Shown here piece by piece: positions 23,306-34,411 of a DNA stretch of 39,383 bases. The position numbers and the translations under genes are program-made. The DNA comes from Chara braunii. Taxonomy: Eukaryota; Streptophyta; Charophyceae; Charales; Characeae. Location of the stretch: contig BFEA01000363.1 in the NCBI GenBank assembly GCA_003427395.1, forward strand, positions 444,083-483,465, given 5' to 3'. The notes under the pieces are model-generated. The model was not told the DNA's origin, ran no database searches, and was given only the letters and a program-made list of their open reading frames with translations. Position 1 is the first letter of the stretch. Every line of letters starts with the position of its first letter.

Positions 23306-25727
23306 CCTCTTCTTGGTAATCATGGAGGCATTATCAGCTAATCTACGCCACAATAAAAACCTCACCGGAATCAAAATAGCGAATATCCCCAACGAGGCAA
23401 TACCCATCTGCTCCCTATTTGCTGATGACCTTACCATAATGGTAGAGGCGATAGCGGCTAACATGGAGGAAATTCAACACCTCATGAATAAATTTTGTCG
23501 CCTATCGGATATGACAGTGAATTGGGGACAAAAAACTACGGGGTGGTGGATGCACCACTAGGGGGGAAGACCTCCGGAAAACCCACGAATCTCATGGCTA
23601 CCCCCTGAAGACCCTCTTAGGATTCTGGGGGCGATGGTCACTGCCAATGGAAAACCAGCAGCGAACGATGAGTGGCTGTCAGGCTCAGCACAAGCCAAGA
23701 TCGAAAAATGGAACAACAAGCGTACGTCCATTTTTGGGCGCGCTCTCGTCATCAACAACGTGTTTCTAGCCACGCTTTGGTACAAAGCCATCATGTGGCC
23801 AATGAGCAATGGTGGGCTCAAAGCGCTCAAACAGCAGTTAGCGGCCTTCTTATGGAGGGGAGATAGTACCAACACCCACGCGATAAGCCGAGTAACATGG
23901 GATTCTGTAATCCAGCCTAAGAACAAGGGTGGACTAGGAATTGTGGATCAGGCCACACAATTCCAGGCACTTTCAATTCGCTGGCTTCAGCACATTATCT
24001 TCTCTCCGACCTCTCCATGGGTCCCCCTTGCCCTGGCACAAATCTCCGATCTGGCCCCAGAATCCCCGCCTGAAATTGATCCCTATGTATGGTTGGAGGA
24101 CAGGTATTGGAGGCTAACCAGGAGATACAGAAACAGGGACCCCACAAACAAGCTCTGGTTACGTCTCATATGGACCTGGAGAAAGCTCCCTCCCCCCGAC
24201 AGACCGGCACCAGATAGATAGGAGGAAATATACCGGCAACCCCTGTTTGGTAATCGACTAATAACGGATTCGACGGGGCGGGTGCGAAATGTCTCAGACT
24301 CGCCATGGAAGGGATGGGTGAAGCACGGCATACGGAAAGTTGGAGATCTCTGGGACACAGAGGAAAGGGAGTGGAAAAATACTGATAGGATACGAGCAAC
24401 ACTACGATATTGTCACTTCACTGAGAGGGCAGTGGAGGAGCTGATCGATAGTTTTCCCCTGTGTTGGTACACCATCCTTAGAAAAGGACCATGCACGCGG
24501 GTAGGCGACTGGGTGGGGTTACCTGACCACGTCCAGGAAGTGGGATATATACACCTCGCCGACCAGTCTCACGTACTCATAGAAGTCTTTTCTGTTCTGA
24601 AGGATGAGGAACTACGAAGTAAACAGCAACCCTTCATAAGGAAGAACAAAAAAGAGGTATATCGCATTAGGGTCACAGAGACCGGAGGGCGACAGATGGG
24701 GTTTCACACAAGGACCCCAATTGAGGACCTCCCCCTGGACCCTGAGGAGTGGTGCTGGACCCTGAACTCTCCGGCCGGGAAGAACGACCCAAATACACTA
24801 CCACTACAGAGCTTAAAATCCAAATCTATGTACCGTATGCCCCAACCCAAATGCAATCTACGGGACCAAGTAGTGGACAGATGGTATCACCACCTCAACC
24901 TTGACCGTGGTTTGCTGAAAACCGTCCGATGGTTTGCACACTATCGCAACAATCCGGCCAAAATTTCAGCCCTACAGTGGCAAATTGAACATAGGTGCTT
25001 ACCAACTAATGACTGACTTATAGACTATACCCGCCTGGAACAGCAAGGGAAGGCATTACCATGGTGCCATAAATGCCTCTCGAGCTACCCTAGGCAGAGG
25101 CGGGTGGAGACCATTGAGCATATTTTCCTTCAATGTCCCGCGTCGATATTACTTTGGAGGACCTGGGATAGGATATGGCGCCACATTGTTCCCGACGCAG
25201 TGTGGCCATGGGACAGGAGGGCCCTATTGTTGGGATACTACCCTCCAATTCGAGGGAACACATTCAAGGAGAGTATGTTCAACCTGGGAAGACGAAGTGT
25301 GTTACGAACTATATGGTGGAAAAGATGTGCCTTTGAGATAGAAGAGCCACAGGTGGAGGAAAGGGAAACCATTGACCAGATCCGGACACTGGTGCAGCAC
25401 GAGATTGCGTTGCAATGGAAGATGGCTAAAGACAAACTCAACCAAATGCATTCTTGGGGGCACATGAACATAATAATCTCTACATTCTGCAAGAACTGGC
25501 TAGGGGGAGAAAGGGAGGGATGGGTGGCGAAGGTAAATCGGACAGGTGGCCAGTCAGAGAGGGACTCACAGGAGGATCCCCGGACGGGGATCGTAAGAGA
25601 CTATCAACTGATCTTTCATGACTGGACCCAGGTTGACCCCGACTCCCCGCTGCGGCCTGCGCAGGAATTCTTCGACCCTTTCCCGCCCCATGCACTGTCC
25701 CTAGCAGAAATCCCTTCGTTCACATAG
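23305..25727 (+). pseudogene. LINE ORF2, RT motif C to C-terminus (copy E2)
   Basis: A single frame of about 2.4 kb is kept end to end, broken only by TAG 23559, TAG 24219 and TGA 25014; the last two replace Trp codons conserved in siblings (RWEEIYRQPLF and PTNDWLID). Landmarks: LFLVIMEAL at the truncated start, LFADDL, NWGQKTTGWW, SIFGRALVINNV, IQPKNKGGLGIVD, the linker EEIYRQPLFGNR, WQIEHRCLPTND, WCHKC, HIFLQC and the terminal DWTQVDPDSPLRP. This C-terminus aligns with the end of copy A. RT motifs A and B are missing, so no activity is possible. Confidence 0.9.
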
Positions 25728-25831
25728 AGCCTCATCTTACCTATCTTGCTCCTAAAAAAAGAAGAAGGGAGCCTCAGTTTCCCTTTAGAAGAATCCGAAG
25801 GCGTGGGGAAGAAGCAGACAAGACAGGTTAA

Positions 25832-26021
25832 CTAGGTCACTTGCTGAGCTCACCGAGTCAGTCTGAGTCAATTCGAGTCATTCAGGAATCTCTACTGGGA
25901 TCGGTGTTGATGAAGCAGAAGCTCACTTGAGGCAGTTTTGATACAGCATTAGCTAGGTCACTTGCTGAGCTCACTGAGTCAATCTGAGTCAATCGGAGTC
26001 ATTCAGGAACTTCTATTGGGA
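25832..26021 (+). repeat. 69-bp direct repeats with GAGTCA clusters in E2 3' UTR
   Basis: Units 25832-25900 and 25953-26021 (offset 121 bp) both read CTAGGTCACTTGCTGAGCTC at the start and contain three spaced GAGTCA hexamers each, some as TGAGTCA. The second unit runs directly into the stem-loop motif at 26018. TGAGTCA is the core bound by bZIP factors of the GCN4/AP-1 type, but nothing here shows that it acts as a binding site. Confidence 0.85.
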
Positions 26022-26042
26022 CGCTGGACCCGGTTTCCAGCA
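26018..26042 (+). other. 3' UTR stem-loop motif, copy 2
   Basis: GGGAC then GCTGGA-CCCGGTT-TCCAGC-A, identical to the copy at 200-224. It lies about 290 nt downstream of the E2 ORF2 stop in the sense orientation. The sequence after it (CAACAAG) differs from that after other copies, so the 25 bases are the conserved core. Confidence 0.65.
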
Positions 26043-26323
26043 CAACAAGTAGAGACAACTATGTTAATGCCCCGAAGTTCAGATAGCACAAGACAGGCTA
26101 AATTAGGATAAGCTAGTTGTTGTGCCCATGTTGTTGGGATATTCTGAGACATTTTGGGACGTCTGCTGTTGATCTGCTGTTGATCTGCAAAGGGCTCCGT
26201 GGGGATAGCTGGTGGATGGCAGGGGCCAGGGGTTGGTGGGGATTTTACTGGTGCCCCCCAGTACTCCCCCCCAACCCCCTGACACCGCTGCAGGATAGGT
26301 ATTGAAAGAATAGACAAGGACAT

Positions 26324-26348
26324 GGGACGCTGGACCCAGTTTCCAGCA
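26324..26348 (+). other. 3' UTR stem-loop motif, copy 3
   Basis: Same motif with a single change in the loop (CCCAGTT rather than CCCGGTT); both arms are intact. It is sense-oriented relative to E2. The 281 bases between copies 2 and 3 have no recognisable coding content. Confidence 0.65.
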
Positions 26349-26394
26349 CAAAAGCGCCACAGTTACCATGTTTATTGATCGAAAATGTATCTAA

Positions 26395-26419
26395 GGGACG
26401 CTGGACCCGGTTTCCAGCA
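26395..26419 (+). other. 3' UTR stem-loop motif, copy 4, next to poly(A)
   Basis: Same 25-nt motif, followed only by a run of G and then 26 A residues. This places the stem-loop within 7 nt of a poly(A) tail, as expected of a 3'-end recognition structure for reverse transcription. It starts 71 nt after the start of copy 3. Confidence 0.7.
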
Positions 26420-26425
26420 GGGGGG

Positions 26426-26451
26426 AAAAAAAAAAAAAAAAAAAAAAAAAA
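26426..26451 (+). repeat. poly(A) tract, A26
   Basis: Uninterrupted run of 26 A after GGGGGG. It is read as the tail of plus-strand copy E2. The other side borders the 3'-truncated minus-strand copy F, whose ORF2 frame is lost at 26464-26480, so the tract also marks a tail-to-tail junction. Confidence 0.8.
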
Positions 26452-26463
26452 TTGTACCAGATC

Positions 26464-29400
26464 AAAAAAACAAAAAAGAGTCCATTTTGTTAAGATGTCT
26501 GTTTTAATTTGTTGTTTGATAGTCTCTGTGAAGTCCGGCCCATCTAATGTGGCCCCTTCCCATTCATAAGTGCACCTCCTCATCCAAATAGCCCACAATG
26601 CCCCACATTACTGCTCTTCTCCCTATACGAAATAGATTATCCACAAATTCTTCATTATTCTCCACTAATTCTTTATCAAGGATCCATGTTTCGAGAAGGA
26701 TCACTTTCCAACCCCATGGCCAAGGGACCGGTGGGACTATTTGTGACCAGATGCGGTCCCACCACCTCCATATCCAGATAGAGTCCGGACATTGCATAAA
26801 GATGTGCTCTATAGTTTCAAAAATTGTTTTACTCGGGAAGGCTGATCTGCAGAGCTTACACCATCTTGATGCTAGTCCTTTATGTTCTAAAGAAGATCTG
26901 TCAATGAGTCAATCATTGGTTGGGAGACACCTATGTTCAATTTGCCATTGGAGGGAGACCAATTTGGCTGGTTTGTCTTTGACTGTCTAACTGACCTCAG
27001 CTCTTCCTTACTTATATTAAGATGTTTCATCCACCTGGTGGAAACCTTGTCTTTCAGATTGATTACCGGGCGCAGCATATGATAGGCTGTTTTGACTTTA
27101 AGAGAGTGAATAGCCCTTTTGAATGATCTATTATGTCTTTTAATTTTTGTCGCTGTACTCCACACCCAATTGGTCGGGTCAAGAGGAACTGTGGAGATAG
27201 GACACTCCGGTTTGAGGGCTACCCAAAAATCTTTACTTCTAATTACCCTTATCCTGAAAATATGTTGAGCCTAGACCCATCGGGTTTTCCCTTGACCCAT
27301 TTGAACGACAACATTGGTAGAGGATAGAGAAAAAATTTGTAAGAAAAAGCCTCCATTTTGGGCATGCTCAAGAATTTTGCCAATCAACTGGGACTGAGAC
27401 TTGAGTGCTACCCAATCATTTATCATTAATTTGGGACCTTTTCTAAGTATACGAATCCATTCTAGTGGGATAAGTTCTATCATCTTTTCTAGAGCTTCCT
27501 TCAAGTGATGACAGCACCTTAGTCGTCCCCTTAGTTTAGATGGATCAATCCAATCATTTGTTTTATGATCCCATATATCATTTATCCTCATAATTTCATT
27601 GTTAATCCATCCTTTCCAGGGCGAGTGCATACAATGGAGAACATAACCCTGGGAGTCACGAATCCACCTGTTATCAAATAGAGGTTGTTGACACACTTCC
27701 TCCCACCTTTCTGGTGAGAGTTTGTCTATTAGGGGAAGTTGCCGCCAGGTCTTAAGCATAGAAACCCAAAATGGGTCATTCTTGAAGTTTTGTCTGACAA
27801 CCTTCCTACTTGAGCCTGTCGATCTTGTTACAGATTTTGAATTCCCCCTTGGGATAATCCAAGATCTGTTTTCCGACCATGTCAAAGGATGAATTCTCTC
27901 AGTCGTAGGGGGCGCTAGGCGATTAATTTGTTCCAAGGCTAAAGGTGCCCATAGAGTCTGGGGATTGAATAAAAGACGTTGAAAGCATTGGATAGAAAGT
28001 GCCTTGGTCTGAATTAGAGGATCAAGAATCCCTAGTCCACCCCTCGCTTTTGGTTGAATAATGGACTGTCATGCTACCCTATTGATAACACTGTTGTACT
28101 CATGATTGCCCCTCCATAAAAAGACAGTCAGTTGTCTCTGAAGAGTTTTAAGGGAATCTCTATCCATACCCAAATCCCAGACTTATACCACATAGATGCC
28201 AGGATTACATTGTTAATGATCATCGATCGTCCAAAAATAGAGGTATGTTTATTCTTCCACAATTCCATTTTAGACTTAGCAGGTTGGGAAATCAATTCAT
28301 TATGATTCTTTGGTTTACCTTCAACTGATAGAGAAATCCCAAGCACCCTGATAGGAGTATCCAATGATAACTATTTTATCCTTGGTAATTTTGAAGGTCT
28401 CCCACCTTGGTCGTGTATTCACCAACCAGTTGTTTTATTTCCCCAATTAACTTTCATGTCTGATAGGCGACAAAATTTTTCCATCAAATTATGAATTTCT
28501 ACCATATTTTCATAAGTAGCATCAACCATAAGGGAAAGGTCATCAGCAAAGGGAGAACAAACTGGAATTGCCTCTTGAGAAAAACTCGTGACCTGTATGC
28601 GACGAATATCTTTGTGATGTCTCAAATTTGTCGTTAGTGCTTCCATAATAATGACAAAGAGAAAAAGTGTCAAGGGATCCCCTTGTCGAATTGATCTTTC
28701 TAGAGGGATGGGGGGGGCCACATTGTTGTTAACCATCACCCTTGTAGTGGCATTTTTGTGCAAGATTCTCACCCACCTTCTAAAATTAGGACCAAAATTC
28801 ATGTTTTCCAAGCATTTATCCAGAAAAAGTCAATCTACATGGTCATATGTCTTTTCAAAATTGATGAAGATGAAGGTTGTATTGTGTTTGGACTGGCGAG
28901 ATATTTTAAGAAGTTCATTTACGAGAAGGATATTATCCTGAATGTTTCTGCCAGTTATAAATCCCGTTTGGGATGGGTGAATGATTTATGGAATTATTTT
29001 GGACGTACGATCTGCTAGTGCTTTAGCTATGAGTTTATAAACCACTATAAGAAGAGTTATTGGGCGATAATTTCTTATATTAGCCTTATCTCTTTTCTTA
29101 TACAGAAGGGTAAGTACTCCCTGACCAACAAATTCTCCCATCTCTCCCGATTCCCAAACAGCATGGTAATAATCCATTAGATCCTGAGATATAAAATCCC
29201 ATGTCGATTCCCAAAATTCCTTTGGGAGGTCATCGATGCCTGGGGATTTGTCTTCATCCATTAGTAAGAGGGACTTCCATACTTCATCATTTACAAGAGG
29301 TTTTTCCATCATTTCTTTTTGTTCCTCTGTTAAAGTTCTATTTAAAGGCAGAAGGAACTCTTCTATTTCTAAGATATGATGCTCATTAGGAATATGGTTG

Positions 29401-30224
29401 TTTTGTGAAGTAAAAAGTGTTTTGAAAAAATCTCTGGCTACTTTAGAGCATGCTGCAGACGAGGTGACAAGGTTCTTATTGGGGGCTGACGGGTCTTCTA
29501 AAGCCTCAATAATAGTTTTTTCTGTTCTAGCTCTAGCCATGACAAAAAAACGAGCATTCATTGAACCTTCCATATTCTGAATTTTGAGTTTGCCCCTAAT
29601 TCTTTATCCTTGTCATCTATATTTCATTTGAGTTAAAAACTGATTTTCCAAACATTGGAGCTCTTCAGCTATTGATTCTATGACTTTTTGCTCTTCGGAA
29701 TCTATCTCTTTACTTTGCAACTCATGAATTCTATTATGAAGGTTGGTTTCTTTCATGTGTTTTTGTTTTGCCAATAATCTAGAATATTCATTGCATTTAC
29801 GGCCTAAAAAAGCAAGACCGTTGTTGAATCATTTAATGTCATCTCTAAGGTAATCCCTCTGGTCTCTCCAAAAATTTCAAATATCTCGAAGGTAATTGAG
29901 AAAACAGTCCATCCTGAGATGAGAGGTGTTGAGGTGATAAAAATTTTTCCCTTGATCTGGTTTCTTCCTAAAGGACGAGATTGCCACACACATTGCATGA
30001 TCCAGACCAGGGAACGGGCTTTTCGAAAAGATCTCTACCAGTTGGAGAACTCCTTGCAATTCTTCTGGTACTAGGATCAGATCAATACGAGATTTTGACT
30101 TATGATTAGTAGTGCCCTTTCTGAAGCACGAGAAGGTTCTGATCGTCGGATTCAACCTTCTATAAGAATCAAACATATGAAGAGATCGGCATAGGTTTGT
30201 AATTATCGTTTCGTCCATTGTCAT
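26464..30224 (-). pseudogene. LINE ORF2, EN C-half to near C-terminus (copy F)
   Basis: Minus strand. The frame from 30224 to about 28140 is continuous apart from stops (29877 TGA, 28986 TAA, 28830 TGA, 28419 TGA and others); frameshifts follow near 28140, 26980 and 26600. EN part: SKSRIDLILVPEEL and GLDHAM, so the N-terminal half with the catalytic Glu is gone. RT: RNYRPITLL, motif A FINFEKTYDHVD with Asn instead of the catalytic Asp, motif B RSIRQGDP, motif C FADDL. Then IIQPKARGGLGILD, WEEVCQQPLFDNR, HIFRIRV, LPTND-type zf-RVT sequence, CPDSIWIW and finally ILTKW at about 26480, where it is cut. The 5' edge meets H head-to-head near 30230. Close kin of A and E1. Confidence 0.85.
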
Positions 30225-30240
30225 GTATGATGGACACGGA

Positions 30241-31800
30241 GACGAGGGACGTCACCTATCTAGTTGGTGATCTGGGGCAATCCGCCAACCAATATTTAAC
30301 AATGAATGGATTAGAGACTCCCAGGGTTATACCCTACACTGTAATGAGAGCCCCAGGAAGGGTTGGATAACACTCGAGCCGCCCCGAACGAAATCCCGAT
30401 GGTTGTCTACGAAGTACTCAACAACACCCATGATGGCATACGACTGCAGGCCTTCGAACCGGACGTGTCAGGGGTCAGATGGACTCCCCTAAAGAGGACC
30501 TCTGCCTTGGACAGAACAAGTGGGGTAGATGGACTCACTAGAATTAGAGTGGTAGGATCTGAAGATTCGGGATTCTATGCATATGAAATATTCATCCTCG
30601 TGGGGGCCCTACCTTTCGACCCCGACGAATGGGAGTGGAAAGGGCGTAACCCGACCCCTATCTGGTAATACACAGTTAGAGAAGGATACAAACAGGTGCA
30701 CACACGCGTCCCGTCATCACCTGTAGTTCGAAAAAGGTGGAGAAGGGACTCCCCGGTGGAGGATGAGAACCTACGGCATATCCCATGGACCACTTACGCT
30801 CATATCATGCCCACCCCCCACAGGGCATCACAGTGGCAAATCATACACAGGTGCCTTCCAACCCCGGACTGGCTGACAGCAAGATCCAACCTGAAACAGA
30901 AAGGGGTTCTCTCTCCTATCTATTCACAGTGTGGACCTGACGCTCCCCAACGACGTGCAAACCTGGAACATTGTCTTTTAGCTTGTCCATTGGCGATACG
31001 GATATGGCAATGGTGGGATGCAATGTGGCACACTCTCATTGGAACAGTGTTTCAGTGGGACATAGCCCTCATCCTTCAGGGGAAAAATGATAGAATCCCG
31101 CTGGCCTGGACCTCATTTCAGAAAAATCTCTTCAAGCACATGAGGCTGGCTGTCCTCATGGTCATATGGAGGATGAGGTGCTCAGCAGAAAGGCAAGAGG
31201 AGACATTTGGCTACTACCAGGCCAAAGCCGAACTCGTTGAAATTATAAGGGCTAACTTAGTTAAAGCAAACAAAAAACTGAGGGACGACATGAAAGACAG
31301 TCTTGACAGAGAAAAAAACCGATAGGCCATCTCAGCATTTGCCGAACGGTGGCTTGATCCCCATCGCCAGATGGCGGAGGTCCAAGACAGCAGAAAGCTT
31401 GTATGGAAAAACTAGGCGGCACAAGAGGATCGATGGTCTTTCCGCCACCCGAACTTCTTTTTCACACCACTGCCAGACCCGTCAACAGGGATAGTAGCAA
31501 CAATCGACCTGACACCTGCCCAATGGCCCCAAGCCCCTGCGGAGTCTGCCCCTCACCCACATCAGGCCCCTCCTATACCCTCCCAGTCCCTTCAGCCGCT
31601 CCCGTCACCGCCTCCCCCCCTTCCGGTTGGCTCCCCACTCCCGACCCCTTCACCCCCCTCCCCCGCTCTCCCCCCCCCCCCCCCCTGCCTGATGCCTCCC
31701 CTCCCCTCACACCCTCTCCTCCCCCCTGCCTCTACTCCGCAGATACGGCTACTCAGGGACAAAAAACGGAAGGACCAAGCAGCAGCGAATGGTTGTGACG
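30241..31800 (+). pseudogene. LINE ORF2 C-terminal fragment (copy H)
   Basis: Starts with AIRQPIFNNEWIRDSQGY in one frame, then shifts near 30363 to a frame kept to about 31500 with stops at 30666, 31323 and 31413. Landmarks: TRIRVVGSED, LPFDPDEWEWKG, WQIIHRCLPTPDW, HCLLAC, MRLAVLMVIWRMRCSAE. The first zinc-binding Cys of the CX2C pair is Tyr (IYSQC against ICRYC in copy C). The C-terminal end grades into a Pro/Ser-rich stretch over a C-rich DNA tract (31590-31740). No RT core is present. Confidence 0.8.
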
Positions 31801-32155
31801 CAATACCCGATCTCAAGAGACACAGGAAAGTGGACAACGATGCTAGTTCTAGTGGAGGACAGACTTCACTACCGCTAACCCCTCATGGTACATCTTGTAG
31901 GGGTGGAGGAGGAATCAAAGAGGACATCGTAGCGGGTATAAGGCTCAAAGGGTTCAAAAGGCCAGATTAGGATTCAATGTCAAAAAGGAGCTGCAAAAAG
32001 AGGGCTGGGGGGAGAGATAAATACAGGGTGCTCCAAGAAGGGTTGGGTGTTATTTGCAGCCCCAAGGGATAACGGAGCCCCGGTAAGGAAACAAAAACTA
32101 CCGCAGCCCCAGGGAACAACAATTACCAACTTCTGAATTTGTAACATCTGTCAAA

Positions 32156-32180
32156 GGGACGCTGGACCCGGTTTCCAGCA
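32156..32180 (+). other. 3' UTR stem-loop motif, copy 5
   Basis: Identical to copies 1, 2 and 4, sense-oriented relative to ORF2 of copy H and about 360 nt past the last open frame. Sequence on its 3' side (GGTGC-GCTCCCCACCAATAGA) is shared with copy A, so the conserved block here extends well beyond the 25-nt core. Confidence 0.65.
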
Positions 32181-32186
32181 GGTGCC

Positions 32187-32208
32187 GCTCCCCACCAATA
32201 GATGGAGC
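32187..32208 (+). other. second 3' UTR stem-loop of copy H
   Basis: Arms GCTCC (32187-32191) and GGAGC (32204-32208) enclose a 12-nt loop with CCACCAATAGA. The counterpart in copy A is 171-193 (minus sense), where the loop has one extra base and the arms are kept. It lies 6 nt after stem-loop 1 in H. Confidence 0.55.
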
Positions 32209-32247
32209 AGCCCGACAGACATGCCCTCAATTTTGGCGGTTCTCGTA

Positions 32248-34360
32248 ATTGTCTTACTGACCGTTGAAGCTCAAAAGGTGGCACCACCGACCCGTTGACC
32301 TGGACACATGTGGTGGCGTTGTTGTGGAAGATCTTAACCCAACGCCGAAATGTCGGACCAAAGTTCATTTTGTCTAGACATATGTCTAGGAACTCCCAGT
32401 CCATGTGATCGTATGCTTTTTCAAAATCAATGAAGATAATTGTCGCGTTGGCTTGTTTCCTTCGTGCTAGTTGGACCACTTCATTCACCAGCAAGATGTT
32501 CTCTTGGATATTTCTTCCTGACATAAACCCAGTTTGGGCTGGATGAATGACTTCGTCCAATACAGTCGTCATGCGGTTGGCCAGCGCTTTTGAGAGCATT
32601 TTGTACACCAATGTGAGCAGCGTAATGGGTCTATAGTTCCTTATGTTCATTTTTTCTCTTTTTTTGTATAGAAGAGAAAGAACCCCCTTCCCCACGGTTT
32701 CCCCCATTTCCCCGACCTCCCACACCTTCTAATAGTATTCCCATAAATAGGTGCTGAGGTTCGACCACATCGATTCTCAAAACTCCTTGGGGAAGCCATC
32801 TATCCCAGGGGTTTTATCTTCCTTCATTTGAAGGAGCGCGGTCCAGACTTCCTCCTTTGTGAGTGTTGTTTCCAGTTTGTCTCGTTGTTGGGGGGAGATA
32901 TGTCGGTCCATTGGGAGTAAGAACTCCTATATTTCTCGAGTCCTTTCTTTCTTATTGTGAGAGGAGACTTGAGTGGTGTAAAGTTGTTTAAAGAACTTTC
33001 TAGTAATGAGCGTACAATGCGCTGTGTTAGTGGCAATGGTATCGTTATTCTCTGGATCGAATAGGGCTTCAATGACTGTCCGCCGCGACCTTGCGGTGGC
33101 TAGGGAAAAGAAATGGGTGTCCAATTAGGCTTCATAGATGAGCTTAGCCATTTTTCCTCTGATTCTAATTCCTTGCCATCTATGTAGGGCATACTGTAGA
33201 AGTTGGTCTTTGAGATTTTGGATGGAGGTAATAAGATGTTCCGGGTCTGAGTTTGGATGGATAGCTTCTACTTGTCCTTCCAGGGCTACTAACTCCTTAT
33301 GGGTGGTCATTTCGAGATGTTGTCGTAGGGCCGCTTTGGCTTTAGAGAATTCCTTGCATTTTCTGGCTAAGAATATTAAGCCGTTGTTGAACCATTCGAG
33401 GTATGAGTCAAAGAGGTGTTTCTGTTCACGCCAGAACTCCCATTCATGGCGGATCATCTGTGGAAAGGACGAGTCTTTGAGTAGAGAGGTGTTAAGTTTA
33501 TAAAAGTCTGGTCCTTGATCCGACTTTTTCCGCATTGTAAGTATTATGCCACAAGTCTTATGGTCGAGACCCGGATACGGGCTCCGGGGGAGGATCAAGG
33601 CCCACCTCAAAGCCCCCTCCAGATCATTTGACATCAGGATAAGATCAATTCGGGATTTGGATAGGGGCATCGGATTGTTATCTCGGATGCACGTGAATGT
33701 CCGCAATTGAGGGTGCAGTCGTGGGAATGTGTCAAAGACTGAGAGTGACTCGCAGAGATCCGCCATCATTTGTTCATCCTCTATTGCAGCAAAGGAGGGG
33801 GAGTCTTGAGAGTTTCATCTATCCAAACTCTTGTTTGGGGCCGCATTGAAATTCCCTGTTATTATTAGGGGGATACCTCCCGGAATTTGCGTACCGACCC
33901 TTCCCAAGAACTCCGTCCTCTAGCCGACGGAGTTAGGTGAGTAGATACAAATAATGCAAAGTAGCTCTAACTCTAGCATTCCCATGACCGAGGCCCATCG
34001 TCCCTCCGCTTCGTCCACTGTCCAGTAAACAGGTTGAAATTTGGAGTCCGACGGTATCCAAATTGCAACCCCCGCGGAGCCCGGTGTGGGAGCATGAGCT
34101 CTTATAGCCATGTCGGGCCAAATCAAGTTGTGCACACGATTATGGTTCGGAATATCCTGTAGATGTGTCTCTCGTATACATATTACATCCGGCCACCGCC
34201 TCCCTCCTATACCCCTGAGTTGATCCCAGATGGCTTGGCGCTTTTCCAGCCTGCCTGCTGCCAGCCTATTCACATTGAGGGAACGCAGATCCAGGTCGGT
34301 TGACTCCACGCATTTTTTCCACGCCTGGTTCTTACTATATAATATGTCTAACTCCTCCAT
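32248..34360 (-). pseudogene. LINE ORF2: EN and partial RT (copy G)
   Basis: One frame is kept over 2.1 kb with six stops: 33920 TAG, 33815 TGA, 33125 TAA, 32927 TAG, 32777 TGA and 32729 TAG. EN: RSLNVNRL (Gly to Arg next to the catalytic Asn), IRETHL, SAGVAIWIPS, GNFNAAPN (Asp to Asn in the GDFN box), SKSRIDLILMS and GLDHK. RT: RNYRPITLL, HPAQTGFMSGRNIQ, intact motif A FIDFEKAYDHMD, then motif B cut after RSVRQ at 32249. ORF2 would start at the ATG at 34360, 49 nt after the ORF1 distal stop. Non-functional. Confidence 0.9.
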
Positions 34361-34411
34361 TGCTCAGTTTGCCTCTGCTTGGTGGTCCCTCTCTTTGCCT
34401 TATAATGAGTG

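Larger units (their letters stand above)
23305..26451 (+). mobile_element. LINE copy E2, 5'-truncated, with 3' UTR and poly(A)
   Basis: Starts inside RT just after motif B, runs through the end of ORF2 (25727) and a 3' UTR with repeats and stem-loop motifs, and ends with G6 followed by an A26 tract (26426-26451). A 5' truncation plus poly(A) is the classic outcome of target-primed reverse transcription. The stretch 26043-26394 between stem-loop copies may include nested foreign sequence. No matching target duplication was found at the ends. Confidence 0.7.
30241..32215 (+). mobile_element. LINE copy H, 5'-truncated, with 3' UTR stem-loops
   Basis: Plus-strand element beginning in the ORF2 linker and keeping the C-terminus (to about 31800) and a 3' UTR with two stem-loops at 32156-32180 and 32187-32208 in the order seen in copy A. 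It ends at a tail-to-tail junction with copy G around 32215-32248. No poly(A) is left. Its zf-RVT block is nearest to copy C. Confidence 0.75.

Noticed and set aside
22338-25727. E1 and E2 as a single LINE with a 5' inversion (twin priming)
   Set aside because: The inverted part E1 lies within the ORF2 range that E2 also contains, and their shared residues are only moderately similar, so they come from different templates. The same applies to F and H.
31403-31798. Pro-rich 131-codon frame as an independent gene
   Set aside because: It is the simple translation of a C-rich tract in the tail of copy H, in a different frame from the ORF2 remnant.
200-32180. The 25-nt hairpin as a Helitron 3' terminus
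   Set aside because: No CTRR end follows it at a fixed distance, the copies all sit downstream of LINE ORF2 in sense orientation, and one is next to a poly(A) tail.
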